DNA of 64,000 nt, from the NCBI GenBank assembly GCA_013361525.1, contig JABFXY010000008.1:1-64000 (forward strand), in the 5' to 3' direction. Positions 35,213 through 44,736 of the stretch are shown here, piece after piece. Under the pieces are notes generated by a model that searched no databases, had not been told where the DNA came from, and saw nothing but the letters and a program-made list of their open reading frames with translations. The DNA is from Polyangiaceae bacterium. Its GTDB lineage: Bacteria > Myxococcota_A > Polyangia > Polyangiales > Polyangiaceae. Each line of letters starts with the position of its first letter. The first letter of the stretch is position 1. The position numbers and the translations under genes are program-made.

Positions 35213-36225
35213 GCGACCTCCTTTCCGAGCGCGGCGAGGAGCGGACGGAGATCACGAACCAGCCGCGCAAATGTTTGGAGGTCCAACGATTGCCGGCCGT
35301 CCGACAGGGCTCGACTCGGGTCCGGGTGGATCTCGACGATGACCCCGTCCGCTCCTGCGGCGGCTGCCGCACGAACCATCGGCCCGACGAGCTCACGAAG
35401 GCCCGTCGCGTGTGAAGGGTCGACGAGGACCGGAAGGTGGCTCCTCTGTTTGAGGTACGGCACCGCCGCGAGGTCGAGGGTGTTGCGCGTCGCCGTCTCG
35501 AAGGTTCGGATGCCGCGCTCGCAGAGCACGACGTTCGGATTGCCGGCGGCGACGATGTACTCGGCCGCGAGCAACAGCTCCTCGAGGCGAGCGCTCATCC
35601 CGCGCTTCAAAAGGACGGGCCGCCCGGCGCGGCCGACGGCGCGAAGCAGCTCGAAGTTCTGCATGTTGCGCGCGCCGATCTGCAGCATGTCCGCGTGGTC
35701 GACGACGACGTCGACGTCGCGCGGGTCGAGCACCTCGGTGACCGAGGGAAGGCCGACCTCCTTCGAGACACGGCTCAAGATCGAAAGGCCCTCGCGCCCC
35801 GTTCCCTGAAACGCGTACGGGCTCGTTCGAGGTTTGAAGGCCCCACCTCGCAACCCCGTTCCGCCGGCCTCGCGCACGGCACGCGCGGTCGCATCCAGCT
35901 GCTCGTGGCTCTCGATCGCGCACGGGCCGGCGAGGATCGCAAACGCGCCCGCGCCGATCGCGCGCTCGCCCAACCGAACGACCGTGTCGTGCGATTGAAG
36001 CTCGCGGCTCACGAGCTTGTACGGCGACAGAATCGGTTTGACCGACTCGACGTCGGGGTGGCTCTCGAGCTGAAGGTCGGCGAGGAGCCGCTCGTCGCCG
36101 ATGGCGCCGAGGACGACACGCTCGGACCCGGGAAGGTGCAACGGCTCGAGCCCGCGTTTTGCGATTCGATCGCAGAGCTCGCGGACGACGTCTTCTTTCG
36201 ATCCAGGCTTGAGGACGATGATCAT
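35209..36225 (-). CDS. aroF: 3-deoxy-7-phosphoheptulonate (DAHP) synthase, type I-beta with N-terminal ferredoxin-like domain
   Basis: Catalyses the first step of aromatic synthesis, joining phosphoenolpyruvate and erythrose 4-phosphate. The ATG at 36225 gives 338 residues. Residues 1-75 (MIIVLKPGSKEDVVRELCDR onward) form the ferredoxin-like regulatory domain known from Thermotoga-type enzymes. The barrel has ILAGPCAIES, GGAFKPRTSPYAFQG, LQIGARNMQNF, PVLLKRGMSA and LPVLVDPSHATG, containing the PEP-binding Arg/Lys and metal ligands. Placing this enzyme first in the trp operon, behind the leader, means that tryptophan status also controls entry into the shikimate pathway from this copy. The frame is open to 36357, but that extension covers the attenuator. 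Confidence 0.95.
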   Translation of the reverse strand: MIIVLKPGSKEDVVRELCDRIAKRGLEPLHLPGSERVVLGAIGDERLLADLQLESHPDVESVKPILSPYKLVSRELQSHDTVVRLGERAIGAGAFAILAGPCAIESHEQLDATARAVREAGGTGLRGGAFKPRTSPYAFQGTGREGLSILSRVSKEVGLPSVTEVLDPRDVDVVVDHADMLQIGARNMQNFELLRAVGRAGRPVLLKRGMSARLEELLLAAEYIVAAGNPNVVLCERGIRTFETATRNTLDLAAVPYLKQRSHLPVLVDPSHATGLRELVGPMVRAAAAAGADGVIVEIHPDPSRALSDGRQSLDLQTFARLVRDLRPLLAALGKEVA

Positions 36226-36271
36226 GGCGCTTCTCCGGACGGTGTTTCCGGCGGGCCATGATCCAAATGCG

Positions 36272-36356
36272 AGAGGCCCGCCGGTTGGGCGGGCCTCTTG
36301 GTGCTTGCGTCGGTCTTGCCTCAGCGCACGGGGGCCCGCATCGTGGGCCACCACCA
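36272..36356 (-). promoter_or_regulatory. trp attenuator (Trp codon stretch, pause, antiterminator and terminator hairpins)
   Basis: In transcript order: three Trp codons (36356-36348); segment 1 GGCCC (36349-36345) can pair with segment 2 GGGCC (36337-36333), loop of 7; segment 2 as GCGGGCC (36339-36333) can instead pair with GGCCCGC (36295-36289) of segment 3; segment 3 AGAGGCCCGCC (36298-36288) pairs perfectly with GGCGGGCCTCT (36282-36272), an 11-bp terminator stem with loop CAACC. Segments 1:2, 2:3 and 3:4 are mutually exclusive as in classical trp attenuators. The T-tract after the stem is poor (CGCATTTGG). Confidence 0.75.
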
Positions 36357-36395
36357 ACCAAGGCCGCCGAAGCCCTGCTGGGCTCGGACAATCAT
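36321..36395 (-). CDS. trpL: trp leader peptide with three consecutive Trp codons
   Basis: A 24-residue frame from the ATG at 36395 reads MIVRAQQGFGGL, then G-W-W-W-P, and ends APVR with TGA at 36321. Three TGG codons in a row are very rare by chance and sit exactly in segment 1 of the hairpin set that precedes aroF. When Trp-tRNA is scarce, a ribosome stalled on these codons would mask segment 1, letting segments 2 and 3 pair and preventing the terminator. There is no strong Shine-Dalgarno sequence. The frame is open further upstream to 36572, so the exact start is uncertain, but those upstream codons cross the divergent kinase start. Confidence 0.75.
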   Translation of the reverse strand: MIVRAQQGFGGLGWWWPTMRAPVR

Positions 36396-36507
36396 CGGTT
36401 GGGCATGCGACGAGACCGTCACGAATTGAGGGTTAACGCACAAGCGCGCGCCGCGCAACCGGTGAGGTACGTTGTCAGCGGGCGGGCACGTCGTTAGCGT
36501 TCCGCCC
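36396..36507. promoter_or_regulatory. Divergent promoter region between trp leader and kinase gene
   Basis: Only 112 bp separate the leader ATG from the kinase GTG, so both promoters must be here or overlap the genes. For the kinase, TTGTCA (36472-36477) and TTAGCG (36494-36499) with 16-bp spacing are a weak candidate and would give a nearly leaderless transcript. No convincing pair was found for the trp direction, and no operator palindrome is obvious. Confidence 0.35.
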
Positions 36508-38094
36508 GTGATCGCCCCGGGCACCGTCCTGCACCGGTACGTCGTCGAATCGCCGCTCGGCAGCGGCGGCATGGGTACCGTCTACCGCGCACGCGACACG
36601 CACCTCGATCGCGCCGTCGCGCTGAAGGTCCTGTCCGACGGCGCCGGAGGCCTCCCCGATCAAGAAGGGCGCGCGCGCCTCGTTCGCGAGGCACGCGCGG
36701 CCGCCGCGCTATCGCACCCCAACGCCGTTGCGATCTACGACGCCGGCGACAGCGAGCACGGCCCGTTCATCGTGATGGAGCTCGTCGAGGGCGAGACGCT
36801 CCGAACGGCGAGCTCCGGTGCCTCCGCTGACGACGTCGTCGGATGGATGAAGATGGCGGCGCTCGCCCTCGCCGAGGCGCACGACCGCGGGATCGTCCAC
36901 CGCGACATCAAGCCGGAGAACTTGATGGTGCGCGCCGACGGCATGGTGAAGGTCCTCGATTTCGGGATCGCGCGCCAAGGAGCGGCGCCGCAGGACGCGA
37001 GCGCGCCGACCCACAACGTTCTGCCGACGTTGACGGGCACCGGCGTGCAGATCGGCACGCCGCAATACATGGCGCCCGAGCAGATCAAAGGAAAGAAGCT
37101 CGACGGCCGCACGGACCAGTTCGCCTGGGGCGTGACGATCTACGAAGTGCTGTCCGGCCGCTCGCCTTGGCAGGCGGAAGGGGGGGCGCTCGGCGTCGTC
37201 GCGGCCATCCTCGAAGAGATTCCGACGGAGCTCACGACCGTTCGAACCGACGTCCCCGCGCATGTCTCGTCGGCGATCGCACGGGCATTGTCGAAGCGAC
37301 CCGAGGATCGATTTCCGACGATGCGTCACCTCGTCCGCGCGCTCGACGGCCAAGACCCGGACGTGGAGCCCGAGCCGGCGAAGCCGAAGGACGTCAAGGC
37401 GCCGGGGATGCCGAAATCACCGGCATTCGAGACGCGCTTCAGCGAGGCCACCGTCAAAGCGGTCATCGGCAAGGCGCTGCAATTCGAGCAACGCGGCGGC
37501 TACTCGAAGACCGATCTCAAAGAAGCGGCGGTCGAGCTCGGCATCAGCGAGGACGCGATCGAGCAAGCGGCGATCGCCATTCGCGGCGAGCGCGAGAAAA
37601 CCGTCGCCGACGACGAGCTCAAGCGGCGAATCCTGCTCAAGCGCAAACACGGTTTTCTCTACCACCTGATCGCGTACGTCGGCGTCAACCTGGCGATCAT
37701 CATCCCGGCGTTGTTCTTGAACGTCGGCGTGGCGTTTCCGTTCTTTTTCATCCCGGCGATCTTGTGGGGCATCGGCCTCGCGAGCCACGGAGTGAAGGCG
37801 AGCTCCGACGTCGTCGACCCGGAGGACATCCGCGAAGAGATCGCCGAGGAAGAGCGGGCGGTCGCGCTCGACGCCGCACATCGAGCCGCGTTCCAGCGCA
37901 ACATCGACCGGAAACACCGCCGCCACCAAGCGCGCGAAGAGCGACACGAAGAGCATCGTGTCCGCATCGCGCGCCAGAAAACCGGCCGCGCCACGGAGCG
38001 TGCGCAGGCCGAGGCCGAGGCCGAAGCCGAGGCATGGGCCGAGCACGAACGTGAAGAAGTACGTGCCAGGGACCATCGCGTGCGCAAGCCCTGA
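36508..38094 (+). CDS. Ser/Thr protein kinase with C-terminal two-TM (2TM-type) domain
   Basis: From the GTG at 36508 (VIAPGTVLHRYVVESPLGSG) the product has 528 residues; a TTG at 36472 is possible. The kinase is complete: GSGGMGTVYRA, VALKVL, HRDIKPENLMV, LDFGIAR and GTPQYMAPEQ. After a linker, residues about 310-380 contain a helical region (GYSKTDLKEAAVELGISEDA) like a UBA or SHOCT-type helix bundle. LKRKHGFLYHLIAYVGVNLA and VAFPFFFIPAILWGIGLASHG then form two membrane helices with the layout of the 2TM domain, which is unusual in kinases. The C-terminus is a highly charged coiled coil (EAEAEAEAWAEHEREE). It probably signals at the membrane from the cytoplasmic side; ligand unknown. Confidence 0.88.
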   Translation: MIAPGTVLHRYVVESPLGSGGMGTVYRARDTHLDRAVALKVLSDGAGGLPDQEGRARLVREARAAAALSHPNAVAIYDAGDSEHGPFIVMELVEGETLRTASSGASADDVVGWMKMAALALAEAHDRGIVHRDIKPENLMVRADGMVKVLDFGIARQGAAPQDASAPTHNVLPTLTGTGVQIGTPQYMAPEQIKGKKLDGRTDQFAWGVTIYEVLSGRSPWQAEGGALGVVAAILEEIPTELTTVRTDVPAHVSSAIARALSKRPEDRFPTMRHLVRALDGQDPDVEPEPAKPKDVKAPGMPKSPAFETRFSEATVKAVIGKALQFEQRGGYSKTDLKEAAVELGISEDAIEQAAIAIRGEREKTVADDELKRRILLKRKHGFLYHLIAYVGVNLAIIIPALFLNVGVAFPFFFIPAILWGIGLASHGVKASSDVVDPEDIREEIAEEERAVALDAAHRAAFQRNIDRKHRRHQAREERHEEHRVRIARQKTGRATERAQAEAEAEAEAWAEHEREEVRARDHRVRKP

Positions 38095-38104
38095 GCCGAT
38101 TCGG

Positions 38105-38297
38105 TAGAGCCGAGCGGGGCAGGCCACGTCGAGCGGAGCGAGACCGGCCGGGGCGGCTCCCGCGAGGCTCGGTTCGCCGGAGGCGAACGCGGGGCAGTAG
38201 AGCCGAGCGGGGCAGGCCACGTCGAGCGGAGCGAGACCGGCCGGGGCGGCTCCCGCGAGGCTCGGTTCGCCGGAGGCGAACGCGGGGCAGTAGAGCC
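38105..38297. repeat. Exact 93-bp tandem duplication plus 7-bp third start
   Basis: Copy 1 is 38105-38197 and copy 2 is 38198-38290; by eye they are identical over all 93 bp. A third copy begins (TAGAGCC) and stops at 38297. Each unit holds the hairpin GTTCGCC-GGA-GGCGAAC (38172-38188 in copy 1) and the distant pair CCGAGC/GCTCGG. The repeat is intergenic, between the kinase stop and the VTT-like gene. A related motif occurs at 27695. Confidence 0.9.
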
Positions 38298-38313
38298 TGC
38301 TACACCTCTGGCG

Positions 38314-39000
38314 TTGACCACCGACGCTCCCCCGACGGCGGAAGCACCCCTCCCAGGCGACATACCGCCGTGGGCGCGGAAGACGATCGTCGCGGCCGTC
38401 GTGGTGACGACGGGGCTCGGCATGATCGGCACGGCGTTTCTGCCGTACCTGCTGGTCGAGCATCCGCTGCTCTTGCTCGGGACGTCCGCGGACGTCCGGA
38501 ACATCGTCCTCGTCGCGCCGCGGTATTCACTCCCGGTCGTGATGGCGATAGCCCTTCCCCGCCGCGTGCTCGCGATGGCGCTCACGTACGGCATGGGCGT
38601 GCTCTACGGGCGCGCGATGCTGGCGTGGTCGGTGCGAAAGCTGCCTCGCATCGCGCGTGTCATCGCGGCCTTCGAGCGCCTCTTCAAGCGCTTCCAGCGG
38701 ACGCTGCTCGTGGTGTTCCCGAGCTACGCGACGAACGCGCTCGCGGGCGTGACCCGCACCGAGCTGCGATCGTTCATCGCGTGTACCACGCTCGGCCAGG
38801 CGGCTTACGTCGTGTTCATGTACTACCTCGGCGATGCGCTCTCCGACTGGACCGACCGCGGCGTCGAGTGGCTTCGCATGCACCTTTGGCAGTCGACGGC
38901 GGTATGCGTCGGCGCCGTCGCGATCCATCAAGCGGTGTCTCTGATTCGAAGGCGCCGCGCGGCGCGCCTGAACGCGCCGCAAGAAGAATCAACGCAGTAA
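38314..39000 (+). CDS. DedA/VTT-like (SNARE-associated) membrane protein
   Basis: The 228-residue protein starts at a TTG 17 bp after the tandem repeat. Hydrophobic segments include TIVAAVVVTTGLGMIGTAFLP, a possible re-entrant loop region around VLAMALTYGMGVLYGRAML, FVFMYYLGDAL-like and STAVCVGAVAIHQAVSLI. The segment FKRFQRTLLVVFPSYATNALAGVTRTELRSFI resembles the conserved amphipathic part of VTT (DedA) proteins, F-x-R-xxP-xxxN-xxAG. Such proteins move phospholipids or carrier lipids across membranes. The assignment is moderate because the N-terminal VTT motif is weak. It converges with the TetR gene, 7 bp apart. Confidence 0.65.
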   Translation: MTTDAPPTAEAPLPGDIPPWARKTIVAAVVVTTGLGMIGTAFLPYLLVEHPLLLLGTSADVRNIVLVAPRYSLPVVMAIALPRRVLAMALTYGMGVLYGRAMLAWSVRKLPRIARVIAAFERLFKRFQRTLLVVFPSYATNALAGVTRTELRSFIACTTLGQAAYVVFMYYLGDALSDWTDRGVEWLRMHLWQSTAVCVGAVAIHQAVSLIRRRRAARLNAPQEESTQ

Positions 39001-39007
39001 CGTTGAC

Positions 39008-39613
39008 TCAGGCTGCGCGGCCGAGCCCGGCGGCGAGCGCGTCCACGACGTTCGGCACCGACGGATCGTCGGGCATGTCGATCGCGATCTCCCAGAGAGC
39101 CGATACGAACACGACGGACCATGCGCGCGGGCGCGGCACGTCGACGCGGCCTGCCCGCCGCTCTCCCTCGATGTACTGCTCGACGAACTGAATGCAGTCA
39201 CCGCGGTATTCGGAGAGGGCAGCGCGCTGCTTCTCCGGCGAGGCGACGCCGTGAAGCGCCGCGAGGTAAATGGGCTCCACGCGGCGGCGGATGTCACAGA
39301 AGTCGGACGCGGCGCGCGTGAGGTTGTCGCGAACGTCGCCTTTGCCGACCCGATCGCACAGCGCCGCGAACGGCTTTCGCACGTCACCCGTCTCGATCGA
39401 AAGCGCTGCTTGGAAGAGCTGCACCTTGGTCGAAAACCGCTTGAAAATCGTTCCTTCCGACACCTGCGCTCGGCGCGCGATCTCGCGCGACGTCGTCTTT
39501 GCGCCGAGCTCTTCGAACACCCCTCGCGTCGCCTCGAGGATCTGCTCGTTGGTAATCTTGACGGGGCGGCCCCGCTTCACTGCCGACAGATGAACAGGAT
39601 GGATAGCGCTCAT
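39008..39613 (-). CDS. TetR-family regulator at the end of the RND operon
   Basis: The ATG at 39613 gives 201 residues: MSAIHPVHLSAVKRGRPVKI, then the TetR helix-turn-helix ITNEQILEATRGVFEELGAKTTSREIARRAQVSEGTIFKRFSTK (given here in two parts: residues about 19-45 and 46-63). The C-terminal ligand domain is helical and not assignable. The gene starts 5 bp after the stop of the pump gene, so it belongs to the same transcript. It could regulate the pump or another target. The frame continues upstream to 40150, but that portion is a shadow of the pump gene. Confidence 0.85.
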   Translation of the reverse strand: MSAIHPVHLSAVKRGRPVKITNEQILEATRGVFEELGAKTTSREIARRAQVSEGTIFKRFSTKVQLFQAALSIETGDVRKPFAALCDRVGKGDVRDNLTRAASDFCDIRRRVEPIYLAALHGVASPEKQRAALSEYRGDCIQFVEQYIEGERRAGRVDVPRPRAWSVVFVSALWEIAIDMPDDPSVPNVVDALAAGLGRAA

Positions 39614-39618
39614 ATCGT

Positions 39619-42774
<3,156 letters not shown>

Positions 42775-42775
42775 G

Positions 42776-43864
42776 TCAGTTCACCGGTGCGCCGTTCTTG
42801 AGGTCATCGGGGCGCTTCGTGATGACCGAGTCGCCGCGCGCGACGCCGCGTTTCACGGCGACCCAATCGCCGCCGAGCCTGGGGCCGAGCTGAACGGCCC
42901 GCTCTTCAGCGCGCCCCGCGGCGTCGATGAAGAGGTGCGTCTTGCCGTCGCGGGCGAAGACCGACGCCGCCGGCACGACGGGCATCGGCTCTTCGCCGAC
43001 GGTCAGGTCGACGCTCGCGAACATGCCCGAAAGAAGGACACCGTCCGGGTTGTCGACGGGCGCCTCGACGATCACGTCGCGGCTCGCTGAGCGCACGGCG
43101 ACGCCGCGCCTGTCGATCGTCGCGTTCCAGCTTCGGCCTGGGTACGCCGAGACGCCGAAATCGACCTTCGCCCCGTTCGCGGCGAAGCTGACGAACGCCT
43201 CGGGCACCTCGATCTCGAGCCGCAGCTTCTTCAACGTCGCGACGCGGAGGATCGGCGTGTCGCTGCGGACGTATTCACCGGGCTCGACGAGCCGCTCGGC
43301 GACGATGCCGTCGAACGGCGCCTTTACCGTGCCGTCGCTCAACGTCTGCGCGGCTTGGCTCGCGCGGGCCTCGGCCGAGCGGACGTCGATCTCCGACGTC
43401 TTGCACTGATCCATCGTCTTGTCGTGCTCGGCCTTCGAGATCGCGCCGCCCTCGAGCAGGAGCTTCGCCCGCTCGCACTCGCGCTTCGCGTTCTCCCGAC
43501 GTGTCCGCGCGAGCTCCGCCTGCGAGCCCGCCTCGGAGGCGACGAGCGACGCGGCCCGCGTGTCGAGCTTCATGAGGATGTCGCCCTTCTTCACCGGGGA
43601 GCCGACGTCGACCTTCACCTCGACGACGCGGCCGCTCGCGTTGGGCGAGAGCTTCGATTCTTGGTCACCCCGGAGGGTACCGGTCAGCCGAATGGTCTTC
43701 GGGACGACGCGCTCCTCCGCCTGCGCGACGTCGACATCGATGGCAGCAGCCGCGGGCTGCACGTCCGCCTTCGCTTCGGAGCCGCAGCCGGAGAGCAACG
43801 CCGGGCCCAGGAGGAAAAGCCCGGGGAGAAGCTGACGGAGCAGTCGAGGGTCCAATCGCAACAT
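42776..43864 (-). CDS. RND periplasmic adaptor (membrane fusion protein), lipoprotein
   Basis: The 362-residue protein starts at an ATG lying inside operator 1 and has a lipoprotein signal ending ALLSGCG. The lipoyl/barrel-sandwich halves are recognisable as SGRVVEVKVDVGSPVKKGDIL and GTVKAPFDGIVAERLVEPGEYV, separated by a coiled-coil hairpin (AELARTRRENAKRECERAKL). The beta-barrel and membrane-proximal domains follow (LLSGMFASVDLTVGEEPMPV). It links the pump to an outer-membrane channel. Transcription is divergent from a tetR gene and three palindromes lie in between, so repression by that TetR is likely. Confidence 0.94.
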   Translation of the reverse strand: MLRLDPRLLRQLLPGLFLLGPALLSGCGSEAKADVQPAAAAIDVDVAQAEERVVPKTIRLTGTLRGDQESKLSPNASGRVVEVKVDVGSPVKKGDILMKLDTRAASLVASEAGSQAELARTRRENAKRECERAKLLLEGGAISKAEHDKTMDQCKTSEIDVRSAEARASQAAQTLSDGTVKAPFDGIVAERLVEPGEYVRSDTPILRVATLKKLRLEIEVPEAFVSFAANGAKVDFGVSAYPGRSWNATIDRRGVAVRSASRDVIVEAPVDNPDGVLLSGMFASVDLTVGEEPMPVVPAASVFARDGKTHLFIDAAGRAEERAVQLGPRLGGDWVAVKRGVARGDSVITKRPDDLKNGAPVN

Positions 43865-43876
43865 AGGTGTTGCGAT
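43855..43876. promoter_or_regulatory. Predicted TetR operator 1 (overlaps adaptor start codon)
   Basis: ATCGCAAC-ATAGGT-GTTGCGAT: perfect 8-bp arms, 6-bp spacer. The adaptor ATG (43864-43862 on the minus strand) lies within it. Confidence 0.75.
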
Positions 43877-43909
43877 AGCTAGCGCCGGACCCGGGGTCGG
43901 GCAAGGTCC

Positions 43910-43931
43910 ATCGCAACAAAAATGTTGCGCT
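43910..43931. promoter_or_regulatory. Predicted TetR operator 2 (middle of the divergent region)
   Basis: ATCGCAAC-AAAAAT-GTTGCGCT: the inner 6-bp arms CGCAAC/GTTGCG are exact, and the outer positions differ only on the right. Same spacer length as operators 1 and 3. Confidence 0.75.
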
Positions 43932-43942
43932 TAACGATTCTC

Positions 43943-43964
43943 ATCGCAACGTTCATGTTGCTAT
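43943..43964. promoter_or_regulatory. Predicted TetR operator 3 (reaches tetR start codon)
   Basis: ATCGCAAC-GTTCAT-GTTGCTAT: 5-bp core arms GCAAC/GTTGC plus the outer AT pair. Its right end overlaps the ATG of the divergent tetR gene at 43963, suggesting autoregulation. Confidence 0.7.
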
Positions 43965-44721
43965 GTGCGATGACCTGGGCAAAGACGACGCTCGCCCCCG
44001 TGGGCCAGTTGGTTCATTCTCGTCGTCTGTGACGGAAGCCATTCAGCCCACGACCTCGAAGCGCCTCGAGCGCGGTGAGCCCGTGGTCGCCAAGGTGCTC
44101 GACGCGACGATTCAAGAGATCGCGATGACCGGGTACGACGGCCTCACCCTCGAGCGTGTCGCCGCGCGCGCCGGCGTCAACCGCACGACGATCTACCGCC
44201 GCTGGCCGACCAAGGCCGCGCTGACGCGCGCGACGATCGAGCGGCTCGCGAGCACCGTGAAGTTCGACTTCGACACCGGCTCGATGCGCGGCGATCTTCG
44301 CGGGATGATCGAGGCTGCATCGCGAACGCTCTTCGCGCCCGGCGCGCTGGGGCTCGTCCGGCTGCTGTTGAACACCGCCGACGACGACGACGTTCGAGAG
44401 CTCGCCCTGTGCGTGCAGGAAGAAAAGCGCAACCGCGCGTTCGCCATGCTCGACCGCTGGCAATCGCGCGGCGAGATGCGCGACGACATCGACAAGGAGA
44501 TGTTCCTCGACAGCATGATGGGCGTCCTCTTCCGGAGGAACGTGTTTCTGCGCCAGCCGGTCACGAAGGTCCTGACGGAGCGCATGCTGGATCACTTCTG
44601 TCAGATCGCTGCGCCGGTGCGCAAAGGGGCGTTGCCCGCCCGCGCTCGCCCCGAGCGCGCGAAAGCGAAGACGAGCGCGACGAGCCGCTTCGACCGACTG
44701 GTCCGACCGCGAAAGAAATAG
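43963..44721 (+). CDS. TetR-family repressor, predicted regulator of the RND pump
   Basis: The 252-residue protein has an N-terminal extension of about 40 residues, then the helix-turn-helix: AKVLDATIQEIAMTGYDGLT and LERVAARAGVNRTTIYRRWP, the latter a strong match to the TetR recognition helix. A ligand-binding helical domain with LRGMIEAASRTLFAPGALGL follows, ending in a basic tail. The ATG at 43963 overlaps operator 3; a GTG at 44029 (VTEAIQPTTSK) would give a more usual length. It is transcribed divergently from the adaptor-pump-tetR operon, the standard layout for a local repressor. Its 3' end converges with the lipoprotein gene at 44737. Confidence 0.9.
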   Translation: MCDDLGKDDARPRGPVGSFSSSVTEAIQPTTSKRLERGEPVVAKVLDATIQEIAMTGYDGLTLERVAARAGVNRTTIYRRWPTKAALTRATIERLASTVKFDFDTGSMRGDLRGMIEAASRTLFAPGALGLVRLLLNTADDDDVRELALCVQEEKRNRAFAMLDRWQSRGEMRDDIDKEMFLDSMMGVLFRRNVFLRQPVTKVLTERMLDHFCQIAAPVRKGALPARARPERAKAKTSATSRFDRLVRPRKK

Positions 44722-44736
44722 GCGCCCGCGGTCCCG

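Noticed and set aside
38105..38297. Possible CRISPR or gene for a repeat peptide
   Set aside because: Only two direct copies with no spacers, and no start codon or ribosome binding site for the open minus-strand frame.
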